Shown here one piece after another: positions 8,283 through 16,447 of a stretch of 64,000 nucleotides of DNA (within the stretch, counting starts at the first letter, position 1; each line of letters begins with the position of its first letter). The position numbers and the translations under genes are program-made. The notes under the pieces were generated by a model. It was not told where the DNA came from, ran no database searches, and saw only the letters and a list, made by a program, of their open reading frames with translations. This DNA comes from Sphaerisporangium perillae (GTDB lineage: Bacteria > Actinomycetota > Actinomycetes > Streptosporangiales > Streptosporangiaceae), in the NCBI RefSeq assembly GCF_023276435.1, contig NZ_JALLPO010000010.1, positions 151,504-215,503 on the forward strand, read 5' to 3'.

Positions 8283-8582
8283 CACGATTCTCCCTGGCCT
8301 TTCGCTTGGGGCGCATCGGCCTCGTGACGTCCCCGCTTGCCGATCGAGAGGATCCGGGTAACAGGGCGGACCTTTACCTTCCGGTGGGCGGCGTCCGCGC
8401 CAACAGGCGTTTGGAGGGGGTGCGTCTGTAGGGCCGGGCGCCGGATCCGGCGGAACGACGGCCGGTCGTGGCAGAAACCGGCGGTCCGGCCGCCGATTCC
8501 CGGCAACCCTCCGTAGCCGCCTGGCGACTTTGGCTACTCTCGGTGTCGGCAATACGCATCCACGGGGGTCGGAGGGTACGCG

Positions 8583-10178
8583 ATGCCACGTAAGCCACGG
8601 AGCCTCAAAGAGGAGATGGACCGCGTCACCGCCGAGCATCGCGAGCGCGGCTCGACGTGGACCGAGATCGCGCAGGAGTACCAGCGCCGCTACCGGCTCA
8701 ACGCCCGCCAGGCGTTCCGCGAGGCGCATCGCTACACGCAGGAGCGCGTGGTCGAGGAGTGGAAGGCGCTGTGGCCCTCGGAGCCGTTCAGCGTCCGCAA
8801 GCTCGGCTCCTGGGAGGCGTGGCCGGGCTCGGCCGGCAACGAGCCGCCGCTGGCCGGGCTCAACCGGCTGGCCAGGATCTACGGGTGCAGGGCGTGCGAC
8901 CTGGTCGACGGGGAGGACCACACGGGGTCCGACCAGAACGCGAATGTCGCCCGCAGGCGGGATATCGCGCCCCCACCGGGCGCAATTAGCCTCACATTTA
9001 GCGACATAAGGGGCATTCTTCCCGTACAGCCGCTCCCCGGGCCGATGCCTCCAGAAGAACTGCGTGATCGGGAGTACGAGCGTCTCGTCCACGCCTTCAC
9101 GGATTGGGCAACGCAGATGAATCGACGTGACGTTCTCGCCCTGATCGGAGCGGCCGCCACCTCCGCCTACGCCTCGCCGCTGCTCGACCGGCTCGACGCC
9201 GACGAGTCACAGCGCCTGTCGATGGCGGGGGCCGACCCGAGCAGGGTGGACGACGCGACGCTCGGCCATATCGAGGGGGTGCTGCGCCACTGCATGAGCC
9301 AGGAGGACGCGCTCGGCCCGCAGGCGACCGTGGCGACCGTTCTCACCCAGCAGCACCTGGTCGTCTCGCTGCTCTCCAGCGGGGTGCCGGAGCACATGCG
9401 CGGCAAGACCCTGTCCCTGCTCGCCGACATCCGCCGGTGCACGGCGTGGATGCTGTTCAACCTCAACGACTTCCAGGGCGCCGACTACCACTACGCCCAG
9501 GCCAGGAACGCCGCCCACCAGGCCGACGACGACGCGATGTGCAGCATGGTGCTGGCCAACTGGAGCCAGCTCGCCACCTGGCGGGGCGATCCGCGCCTCG
9601 GCGTCGAGCACGCGCTGGGAGCCCTCGCCTGGGGGCAGCGGGCCGGCAGCAAGCTGCTGACCGCCTACGCCTGCGACGTCGGCGCCCGCGCGTACGCGGC
9701 CGTCGTGCGGCGTTCGGCCAGGGGCGAGCGCCGCAAGGACCACACGCGCTGCTTCCGCTCGGTGGACCAGGCGCAGCGCGAGCTCCACGGCGCCGGAGCC
9801 GACGACCCGGGGGCGCGGCTCGTCCCCTTCTACGGCGAAGGCCAGTATCTGTCCACCAAGACCGGCTGCCTGCTCGACACCGGTGACCCGGCGCAGGCGC
9901 TGCGGCTGGCGGCCACCGCGGCGGCCGGCATCGACCCGGCCTTCGTGCGCAACGTCGCCTACATCCGCCTGAAGACCGCCCAGGCGCACCTCCAGCTGCG
10001 CGACATCGAGGAGGCGTGCGAGCAGCTCGGCGAGGCGGCCGGCCTGGCCGGGCGCAACACCTCCCCGCGCCTGGTGCGGTCGGTCGTGGAGACGCGCGAG
10101 AGGCTCAGCCCGTGGCACCGCACCCGTAGCGTGGCGGCGCTGGACGAGCGGCTGCACGCCTTACGCCTCATCGCCTGA
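8583..10178 (+). CDS. HTH/TPR-type transcriptional regulator
   Basis: A 531-residue cytoplasmic regulator. Residues 1-110 form a helical DNA-binding-like region (TWTEIAQEYQRRY and LAGLNRLARIYGCRACDLVD resemble parts of XRE-type helix-turn-helix). A linker contains MNRRDVLALIGAAATSAYA at 179-197. The rest, about 200-531, is alanine-rich helical repeats of TPR type. Such proteins occur in large paralogous sets in Streptomyces and relatives, often beside small GHKL ATPases as here. The internal NRRD plus hydrophobic segment mimics a twin-arginine signal but is far from the N-terminus, so export is unlikely. The ATG follows GGAGG (8571-8575). The ligand or partner is unknown. Confidence 0.8.
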   Translation: MPRKPRSLKEEMDRVTAEHRERGSTWTEIAQEYQRRYRLNARQAFREAHRYTQERVVEEWKALWPSEPFSVRKLGSWEAWPGSAGNEPPLAGLNRLARIYGCRACDLVDGEDHTGSDQNANVARRRDIAPPPGAISLTFSDIRGILPVQPLPGPMPPEELRDREYERLVHAFTDWATQMNRRDVLALIGAAATSAYASPLLDRLDADESQRLSMAGADPSRVDDATLGHIEGVLRHCMSQEDALGPQATVATVLTQQHLVVSLLSSGVPEHMRGKTLSLLADIRRCTAWMLFNLNDFQGADYHYAQARNAAHQADDDAMCSMVLANWSQLATWRGDPRLGVEHALGALAWGQRAGSKLLTAYACDVGARAYAAVVRRSARGERRKDHTRCFRSVDQAQRELHGAGADDPGARLVPFYGEGQYLSTKTGCLLDTGDPAQALRLAATAAAGIDPAFVRNVAYIRLKTAQAHLQLRDIEEACEQLGEAAGLAGRNTSPRLVRSVVETRERLSPWHRTRSVAALDERLHALRLIA

Positions 10179-10226
10179 CCACCCCACCGCCCGGCCGCCG
10201 CGGCCACCCCACGGACCGGCCGCGCC

Positions 10227-11717
10227 TCACCGGCCGGCCGGCTCACCGCCCGGTGCCCTCGCGCCGGGACGGAACGCGCCCGCGATCCCCAGCCCGATGA
10301 CGCAGAGGATGACGAGGTCCGCGGCCAGCGGAGCGACCCACGGGCGGTAGGTCTCGGCCACCCACTGGGTGAACGGCGTGGGCCGCGCGATGACCGCGGC
10401 GCCGGGCAGGTAGATCAGGCTCGCCAGGACACCGCGGGCGATCAGCAGCCCGTCCAGGCGGCCGGCCGGCATCAGGGCGAGCAGCGGGAACAGCAGGGCG
10501 TCGTACCAGGGGTGCTGCATCGGCGAGGTGAGCAGCCAGCACAGGCACCAGGCCAGCGCGGGACGCACGGAGTCCAGACCGGGCGGGCCGGGCGGAAGCC
10601 CCCGGCACAGCAGCACGCCGATGAGGAACGCCGCGCCGAGGGCCAACTGCCCCTCCAGCGTGGACGCCTCCATGCCGAGCCCCATCGCGTCGGTGACCAC
10701 GCGCCACGGGTCGGCCAGCGCGTGCGACCCGATCTTGCCCATCAGGTTGCCCAGCGCCTCCGGGCCCTGCGTGGCGTACGCGCCGACCAGGGCCGCGGCG
10801 ACGCCCATGAGCATGGCCAGGAAGGTGCCCGCCGACCGCCGGGCCGCCCACGCCAGGCCCGCGCCGGCGAGGATGAACGGCGCCTTGACGGCGGCCGCCG
10901 CGCCGAGCAGCGCGCCCGCCACCAGACCCGCCAACACGCCGCCCCGGCGCAGGACGAGGATGGCGGCGACCAAGAAGACCGCTCCGAGGCCGTCGATGTG
11001 GGCGCCCAGGACCACGTGCCACAGCATCAGGGGGTTGAGGCTCCACAGCAGGTGGACGCGGATCCGCCGCTCGCGGTCACGGCCCGCCAGCCGGTCCAGC
11101 ATGAGCGCCGACAGCAGGAACGCCAGGCCGGCGGCCAGCTTCAGCACGATGATGGTGCCGGCCATCGAGGCGCCGCCGAGCCGCGAGGCGGCCAGCTGCG
11201 CCCAGGTGGCGAGCGGCCCGTACACCGTCGGCGCGTGACGCCAGGCCAGCGGGGCGTACCGCCCGACGGGGTCGCCGATCTCGTGCAGCCACATAGGGGC
11301 CGTCACGTACGGGTCGCCGCCGAGAGCGGCGATGCGCCCGTACACGGCGTAGTTGAGCACGTCGGTCGACCCGGCGGGCGGCAACAGCGCGAGGACCGCC
11401 ACGGTGATCACCGTGGCGGCGGGCAGCAGCCCGGGCCGGGGACGCCACCCGCGGCGCAGCGCCCACAGCGCGACGGCCAGGCCCAGCCCGCCCACGATCA
11501 TGGCCGCCCAGCCGAGCTGGAGCACCAGCATGTCGGCGGGAGCCACCCGCAGTGACCACGGAGGGCCGTCCCCGCCGACGTCGGGCACCGCCGCGGACGG
11601 CCCGAGAAGGGCGATGACCGCCATGACCGCGACCGCGGCGCCGATCAGGCCGAGCCCCGCGCCCCCGGCGAGCCGCGTGCGTCGCGGAGGCCCGGCGGCA
11701 CGCGCCCGCTCCGTCAT
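10227..11717 (-). CDS. Polyprenol-phosphomannose-dependent alpha-1,6-mannosyltransferase (MptB/GT87-like)
   Basis: A 496-residue integral membrane glycosyltransferase with roughly a dozen hydrophobic helices and no signal peptide. The first extracytoplasmic loop carries the acidic motif of GT-C enzymes (DVLNYAVYGRIAALGGDPY), and a later SPMQHPWYDALL segment is typical of the actinobacterial MptA/MptB family. These enzymes transfer mannose from polyprenyl phosphate to a growing alpha-1,6-mannan or lipoglycan on the outer membrane face. The start at 11717 (MTERARAAG) is preferred to an upstream in-frame start at 11753. It is monocistronic, preceded by a 650-bp gene-free gap. Acceptor unknown; an unrelated polyprenol sugar donor remains possible. 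Confidence 0.85.
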   Translation of the reverse strand: MTERARAAGPPRRTRLAGGAGLGLIGAAVAVMAVIALLGPSAAVPDVGGDGPPWSLRVAPADMLVLQLGWAAMIVGGLGLAVALWALRRGWRPRPGLLPAATVITVAVLALLPPAGSTDVLNYAVYGRIAALGGDPYVTAPMWLHEIGDPVGRYAPLAWRHAPTVYGPLATWAQLAASRLGGASMAGTIIVLKLAAGLAFLLSALMLDRLAGRDRERRIRVHLLWSLNPLMLWHVVLGAHIDGLGAVFLVAAILVLRRGGVLAGLVAGALLGAAAAVKAPFILAGAGLAWAARRSAGTFLAMLMGVAAALVGAYATQGPEALGNLMGKIGSHALADPWRVVTDAMGLGMEASTLEGQLALGAAFLIGVLLCRGLPPGPPGLDSVRPALAWCLCWLLTSPMQHPWYDALLFPLLALMPAGRLDGLLIARGVLASLIYLPGAAVIARPTPFTQWVAETYRPWVAPLAADLVILCVIGLGIAGAFRPGARAPGGEPAGR

Positions 11718-12074
11718 CGTTGATCGCAGGACGGGTCCAACCGTCGTCGGCACCGGCAGGCCCTCCCGGGGTAGCTGTCACGATGGTCACGTCCGCGCGG
11801 CGGCCAGGCCGCGTACGGGCACCGTCTCCCCGCCCGCCCCATGATCGGCTCCTCCCGAGACTCAGCCCGATCGACGGCATCACGGTGAATGCAACGGTCA
11901 GCGACGGCTTGGTGCCCCATTCACGCGATGCTTACCTTAAGGATAGTTCGCCCCGCCTGATGACCGTACGGCCCCACGGTGCGCCACCGCTGCAGCGGGC
12001 GCCATAACCGGGCCGGACATACTTCTGATCACACCGAAAAAGCGTCATTTCGCATATCGAGCAGAACGACGATG

Positions 12075-12134
12075 GATCACCGGAAATAAGGGCCGGGCTT
12101 CCCTTTCTTGGCGGCCGTTCAGAAGCCGGTGATC
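12075..12134. promoter_or_regulatory. Nested inverted repeats in a gene-free gap
   Basis: GATCACCGG (12075-12083) and CCGGTGATC (12126-12134) are perfect 9-bp arms around 42 bases that contain a smaller hairpin, AAGGG/CCCTT (12088-12092/12101-12105). The gap 11718-12363 has no supportable gene and is richer in A/T than its flanks. The structure could terminate the lysyltransferase transcript arriving from the right, since the complement strand reads TTATTTCC after the small stem, or it could bind a regulator. Another palindrome, CCTTAAGG, lies at 11935-11942. Confidence 0.35.
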
Positions 12135-12363
12135 ATTCGCCTGAAACAGCGTCGATCATGACATCAGGGAAAATAGAATGCCATCTTCCGGCAAACTCGT
12201 GGCGGCGATTCACCGGGCATCTCCTGAAAGGGTGCCGTGGTACGAGAACGGCATGACCGGGAGGCCATCTCGGTATTCGCCGGGCATGGCCGGGAAGGCG
12301 GTCGCGGCACACGATGGATACGGCCGGCGCGGGAGCGACCGGCCATATCCAGGTTTTTCGTTT

Positions 12364-14181
12364 TTACGGGGAAACTGGCAACGGCCCCCCGGACGGGGTG
12401 GAGCCCGACGGGGTCGAATCGGAACTCCGGCGGCGCCTCCGGAAGGGCGACCGCGGCCTTCCGACGGTCAGGAACGCCTCGGCCTGCAGCGCCGAGATGC
12501 CGATGCGCGGCAGGTCGCGAGCCGTCGGGTACACAAGGAACCTCGGCTCCCAGAAGGGCCGGAACTTGGCGTTGAACTTGTAGAGCGACTCGATCTGGAA
12601 CCAGCGGGACAGGAACACCAGGAAGCTCCGCCAGGCCCGCAGGACCGGCCCCGCGCCGAGCCGCTCGCCTCTGGCCAGGGCGGAGCGGAACATGGCGAAG
12701 TTCAGGGAGACCCTGGTCACCCCCAAGGCGGGAGCGGCCTGCAGCGCCTTGACGATGAGCAGCTCGTTGAGGCCGGGATCGGCGTCGCGGTCGCGGCGCA
12801 TCAGGTCGAGCGAGATGCCGTGCCGGCCCCAGGGAACGAAGTGCAGGACCGCCCGGATGTCGCCGCCTGGCCGGCTTCGGCCCTCCTCGCCGGCCTTGTG
12901 CGCGGTGACGACCACGCACTCGTCGTCGGCGGGGTCGCCGAACCGGCCGAGGGCCATGGAGAAGCCGCGCTCGGTCTCGGTGCCGCGCCAGGAGTCGGCG
13001 GCGGCGCGGATCTGGTCCTTCTCCTCCTCGCTGAGGTCGGCCACCCGCCTGACCTGGCATTTGTAACCCGCCCGCTCGGTGCGGTTGACCATCTGGCGGA
13101 CGTTGCGCATGGCGCGGCCCTCCAGAGTGAAGTCGGCGACCTCGACGACCGCCTCGTCCCCGATCTCGAGCGCGGACAGCCCTGCCTCGCGGGTCCAGAT
13201 CTCGCCCCCGGTCTCGCTGCACCCGATGACGGCGGGCACCCAGGCGTGCCGCCTGACCTCCTCCATGAAGCGCCTGATCGCGCCGGGCCACGCCTCGGGG
13301 TCGCCGATGGGGTCGCCGCTGGCCAGCATCACCCCGGCGACGACGCGGTAGGCGATCACGGCCTTGCCCGACGGCGAGAACACCACGCTCTTGTCGCGCC
13401 GCAGCGCGAAGTAGCCCAGCGAGTCGGACTCGCCGTGCCGGGCCAGCAGCGCGCGGACCCGCCGTTCGTCGTCGGCGCTGAGGGCGGCGGCGGGCCTCTC
13501 GGGGCGCAGGGCGAGATAGAGCGTCGTGATCGCGGTGAGCGCGCCGAGCCCGGTCAGCGAGTAGTAGACCAGGTCGGCGGTACGGTCGAGGGAATACTGA
13601 ACGGGGCCTTCCATGCCGAACAAGCCAAGCAGGACATGCTGGAGCCGCTCGCCGGCGGAGGGGTCTCCGACGATCGTCGCCGGATGCACGCTGACGATGA
13701 CCCACCCGATCGCGAGGTCGAGGACGCCCAGCGCGAGGAAGTTCCACAGCGCGCGCCAGCGCGAGCGGGGGTCGGACAGGGCATGGAACTCGCCCCGGTT
13801 GATCACGAGCACGATGAACAGCACGAGGCTGATGGCGGCCGTAGCGGAGTGCCGCCAGCGCAGGGCCTCGACCAGGGCGCCGAGCGGCAGGAGCAGCACC
13901 ACGGCGCGCCAGGCCCGCACCTTCCTGCGGCGCAGCGCGTGGGCGAGCATGACGAGCAGCACGCCCACCAGCAGCGAGGCCGCCGCCGCCAGGGTGGTGA
14001 CCGTCCCGGGGAAGATGTCGGTGATGGCGCTGACCCGGCTTCTCCGGAAATGCGGCACCACGCCCCTGGTGATGTCCAGTATTCCGATGATAAGCGCGGC
14101 ATATCCCGCTGCGGCCGGAATCCAGGACCGCGAGACCAGCATTCGCGAAAGGCGTGTCCATTGGTTCACGTCAGGACACAC
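12364..14181 (-). CDS. Phosphatidylglycerol lysyltransferase-type membrane protein (DUF2156)
   Basis: A 605-residue aminoacyl-lipid synthase of the MprF/LysX class. Residues 1-235 hold about six membrane helices. The C-terminal half (about 255-570) is the DUF2156 double-GNAT catalytic domain, including the diagnostic segments YFALRRDKSVVFSP, VAGVMLASGDPIGDP and YKFNAKFRPFWEPRFLVYP. It transfers an amino acid, usually lysine, from aminoacyl-tRNA to phosphatidylglycerol, which reduces envelope negative charge and raises resistance to cationic peptides. No fused lysyl-tRNA synthetase domain is present, unlike mycobacterial LysX. GTG at 14181 has no clear Shine-Dalgarno sequence; later starts are possible. 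It is divergent from a membrane-anchored esterase that may act on the same lipids. Confidence 0.88.
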   Translation of the reverse strand: MCPDVNQWTRLSRMLVSRSWIPAAAGYAALIIGILDITRGVVPHFRRSRVSAITDIFPGTVTTLAAAASLLVGVLLVMLAHALRRRKVRAWRAVVLLLPLGALVEALRWRHSATAAISLVLFIVLVINRGEFHALSDPRSRWRALWNFLALGVLDLAIGWVIVSVHPATIVGDPSAGERLQHVLLGLFGMEGPVQYSLDRTADLVYYSLTGLGALTAITTLYLALRPERPAAALSADDERRVRALLARHGESDSLGYFALRRDKSVVFSPSGKAVIAYRVVAGVMLASGDPIGDPEAWPGAIRRFMEEVRRHAWVPAVIGCSETGGEIWTREAGLSALEIGDEAVVEVADFTLEGRAMRNVRQMVNRTERAGYKCQVRRVADLSEEEKDQIRAAADSWRGTETERGFSMALGRFGDPADDECVVVTAHKAGEEGRSRPGGDIRAVLHFVPWGRHGISLDLMRRDRDADPGLNELLIVKALQAAPALGVTRVSLNFAMFRSALARGERLGAGPVLRAWRSFLVFLSRWFQIESLYKFNAKFRPFWEPRFLVYPTARDLPRIGISALQAEAFLTVGRPRSPFRRRRRSSDSTPSGSTPSGGPLPVSP

Positions 14182-14316
14182 TAGAGGGTGAGGTCCGTGC
14201 TTCGAGTGTCTGAGAGGTGATACATCCTTACCTTGGCCTTATTTCGATTCGGTGGCTTTCACTGGGTACCACCTTAAAAGACGCGGGGAGCGAGACCAAG
14301 ACAGGGGAGAGTTAGA

Positions 14317-15501
14317 TTGGGCCTCACAGCAACAAAGCTGGAGCTTCTGATGTGCCTGCTCGCGGTCGCGGGCCTCGTCACGTCGGTCTGGTGGATATGG
14401 CCGCGTCTGAGCGCTCCGACCTGGCCGGCGATTCTCGGGCGCGCCGGGGTGCTCCTGGGAAACCAGGTCCTGACGTTTTTCGCGATCGCGCTCGCGGTGA
14501 ACAATTACTTCGGCTTCTACGGGAGCTGGGGCGACCTCCTCGGCACCGACACCGGCGTCGCCGCCCCCATCGTCACCGACCAGGGCGACGCCGGGCAGGG
14601 CGTGCGGCCGGTCGGCGGGGTCGAGGTCATGGGCAGCTCGCGGGTGCCCATGATCCCCGAGAAGGGGCACTCGGGGGGCAAGATCCAGCAGGTCGTGATC
14701 TCGGGGGCGGCCTCGGGCCTGAGCGCTCCCGCGTATGTCTACCTGCCGCCGCAGTACTTCGAGAAGAAGTACTCCCACACGCGCTTCCCGGCGATCGTGG
14801 CGCTGACCGGCTACCCCGGCGACGCGCGCAACCTGATCACGAGAATGAACATGCCGACCGTCGCCGCCAAGGCGATCGACCAGCACGAGATGCCGCCCAC
14901 GATCCTGGTGCTCATGCGCCCGACGATCGTGCCGCCTCGCGACACCGAGTGCATGGACGTGCCCAGAGGGCCGCAGGTCGAGACCTACTTCACCAAGGAT
15001 CTGCGCGAGTCGATGGCGAGCGCCTTCCGGGTCGGGACCGACGCCGCCTCCTGGGGCATCCTCGGCGGGTCCACCGGAGGTTACTGCGCGCTGAAGATGA
15101 GCATGCGTCACCCGGAGGCGTTCTCGGCGGCGGTGTCCCTGTCGGGCTACTTCAAGGCGCCGATCGACGCCACCACGGGCGACCTGTTCGGCGGCAGCCA
15201 AAAGCTCCAGGACGAGAACGACCTGATGTGGCGTCTCGCCAACCTGCCGCACCCGCCGATCTCGGTGCTGGTGACCAGCAGCAAGAAGGGCGAGTCGAAC
15301 TACCGGACGACGCTGGACTTCCTCGCGGCCGTGAAGGCCCCGATGCAGGCGTCCTCGCTGATCCTGCCGAGCGGCGGGCACAACTTCAACACCTGGAACC
15401 GCGAGCTCCCGCAGGCGCTCCCCTGGCTGGCCGACCAGCTGCACGAGCCGGCCGGCCCGCCCGCCGCCTCGCCCAGCGACCGGCCGTCACCCCGGTCCTG
15501 A
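14317..15501 (+). CDS. Membrane-anchored alpha/beta-hydrolase esterase
   Basis: A 394-residue protein of the esterase-D/antigen-85-like family (Putative esterase). Two N-terminal hydrophobic helices (about 8-28 and 40-63) would anchor it with the hydrolase domain outside the cell. The nucleophile elbow GGSTGGY has its serine at 252, and the candidate catalytic histidine is in GGHNFNTW (H355). A Pro/Ser tail ends the protein. TTG at 14317 is fixed by AGGGGAGA at 14303-14310. Family members act as mycolyltransferases or carboxylesterases. Its divergent placement beside a lysyl-phosphatidylglycerol synthase raises the possibility that it hydrolyses aminoacyl-lipids; this is inference. Confidence 0.88.
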   Translation: MGLTATKLELLMCLLAVAGLVTSVWWIWPRLSAPTWPAILGRAGVLLGNQVLTFFAIALAVNNYFGFYGSWGDLLGTDTGVAAPIVTDQGDAGQGVRPVGGVEVMGSSRVPMIPEKGHSGGKIQQVVISGAASGLSAPAYVYLPPQYFEKKYSHTRFPAIVALTGYPGDARNLITRMNMPTVAAKAIDQHEMPPTILVLMRPTIVPPRDTECMDVPRGPQVETYFTKDLRESMASAFRVGTDAASWGILGGSTGGYCALKMSMRHPEAFSAAVSLSGYFKAPIDATTGDLFGGSQKLQDENDLMWRLANLPHPPISVLVTSSKKGESNYRTTLDFLAAVKAPMQASSLILPSGGHNFNTWNRELPQALPWLADQLHEPAGPPAASPSDRPSPRS

Positions 15502-15511
15502 CCGGTCCGCC

Positions 15512-16162
15512 TCAGCCGGCGGCCCCCTCCTCGAGGGCGGCCGCCCACTGGACGGGCGTGATGAACAGGCCGGTGGCCTGCACCAGCACTGTGCCGTCCG
15601 GTGCCGCGATCACGCCGTCGGCCCAGGTCTTGCGTCCCTCGCTGCGGGAGACGGCCGCGGAGGCCACCAGCGGCTCGCCGAACGGCAAGGGCCGCCGGTA
15701 CTTCAGGCTGAGCGTGCCCGTCATGGCCGCCTTGCCCGCCCAGGCGACGGCCTCTCCCAGCAGGTGGTCGAGGATCATCGCGCTCACGCCGCCGTGCACG
15801 AAGCCGGGCGGGCCTTCGTGGGCGGGGCGGAAGGCGAGCTCGGCCCGGACGCCGCCCTCGGCGCGCCGCTCGACGACGAGCGGGAGCGCGTGCGGGTTGC
15901 ACGCGCCGACGACGGCGTTGCCGAGCTGGCGATAGCGGCTGTCGGGCCCGATGCCGGGGGGCAGCGGAGCCGTGCGCCGCGCGGCCTCCAGCCGCTCGGT
16001 CAGCGCCACAAGCTCGGCGGTCACCGCCGTCAGCTCCTGCTCGGGCACGTCGGTCAGCACCACCGCGTCAAGGAGATCGCGCGTCTGCTGGGCGAGCACG
16101 GCGAGCGCCGCGAGACGGGGGTCGCCGCCGGATTCCTGGGGCATAGCGAGCTCGGGCATCAT
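15512..16162 (-). CDS. PaaI-like hotdog-fold thioesterase
   Basis: A 216-residue acyl-CoA thioesterase. The C-terminal hotdog domain carries the PaaI signature PPGFVHGGVSAMILDHLLG, with the HGG motif and downstream Asp. The N-terminal 80 residues are a helical extension absent from short PaaI proteins. It probably hydrolyses acyl- or aryl-CoA in the cytoplasm. The ATG at 16162 is chosen; the next codon is also ATG. A longer reading frame to 16189 would run through the GACCG/CGGTC operator-like palindrome, so that start is less likely. It converges on the esterase gene with a 10-bp gap. Confidence 0.87.
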   Translation of the reverse strand: MMPELAMPQESGGDPRLAALAVLAQQTRDLLDAVVLTDVPEQELTAVTAELVALTERLEAARRTAPLPPGIGPDSRYRQLGNAVVGACNPHALPLVVERRAEGGVRAELAFRPAHEGPPGFVHGGVSAMILDHLLGEAVAWAGKAAMTGTLSLKYRRPLPFGEPLVASAAVSRSEGRKTWADGVIAAPDGTVLVQATGLFITPVQWAAALEEGAAG

Positions 16163-16175
16163 GGCGACGATTCTA

Positions 16176-16187
16176 GACCGAACGGTC
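16176..16187. promoter_or_regulatory. TetR-type operator-like palindrome at thioesterase promoter
   Basis: GACCG (16176-16180) and CGGTC (16183-16187) form a 5+2+5 palindrome immediately upstream of the thioesterase ATG. The GACCGnnCGGTC type resembles operators of TetR regulators of lipid metabolism in actinomycetes. Assignment is from symmetry and position. Confidence 0.4.
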
Positions 16188-16276
16188 AAACAGCCTTTAC
16201 CCTGACCGGTTTAGTCATATTTGAGTAAAGAAATCCCATTCAGGACTAGCTCCCCGCAGCCCGGCGCGCGTGTGAA

Positions 16277-16310
16277 AACCCCGACGGCCACGGGGTTCCC
16301 GGCATGCCGG
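16277..16310. promoter_or_regulatory. Two adjacent hairpins in the leader region of the CHAP gene
   Basis: AACCCCG/CGGGGTT (16277-16283/16291-16297) and the 12-bp palindrome CCGGCATGCCGG (16299-16310) lie between the divergent thioesterase and CHAP genes. A possible promoter follows: TTGACC (16352-16357) with TAACGT (16373-16378), although its 15-bp spacer is short. If that promoter is used, the hairpins are upstream of the transcript and may be protein-binding sites rather than RNA structure. Confidence 0.3.
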
Positions 16311-16447
16311 ACACCACCGCACGCCGGCGCAGGACCCGACTTGGCATGCTTTTGACCTGGGCTTTTCCTGACTAACGTCCTGCCTCACACGAACAACCTG
16401 GCGTGCCCCAGCGTCAGTCGCACGAAGCGGAAGGTCCCTCACTTCCT

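Noticed and set aside
7806-9092. 428-codon extension of the anti-sigma-type ATPase
   Set aside because: The upstream part is opposite the HTH/TPR gene and its promoter; a good Shine-Dalgarno sequence supports the ATG at 8282.
8583-10178. Tat-exported protein annotation for the HTH/TPR regulator
   Set aside because: The RR motif starts at residue 181, behind a DNA-binding-like domain, so it is not an N-terminal signal in the full-length product.
11931-11946. Iron box (IdeR/DtxR site) at the CCTTAAGG palindrome
   Set aside because: It lacks the TTAGGTTAG half-site pattern and is not next to an iron gene.
12178-14184. 668-codon plus-strand open frame
   Set aside because: It lies opposite the lysyltransferase gene and has the repetitive composition of a GC-skew shadow; the minus-strand protein has clear DUF2156 motifs.
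16220-16447. c-di-AMP (ydaO-type) riboswitch before the CHAP gene
   Set aside because: Wall-hydrolase genes of actinomycetes often carry this element, but its conserved core sequences are absent here; only simple hairpins are seen.
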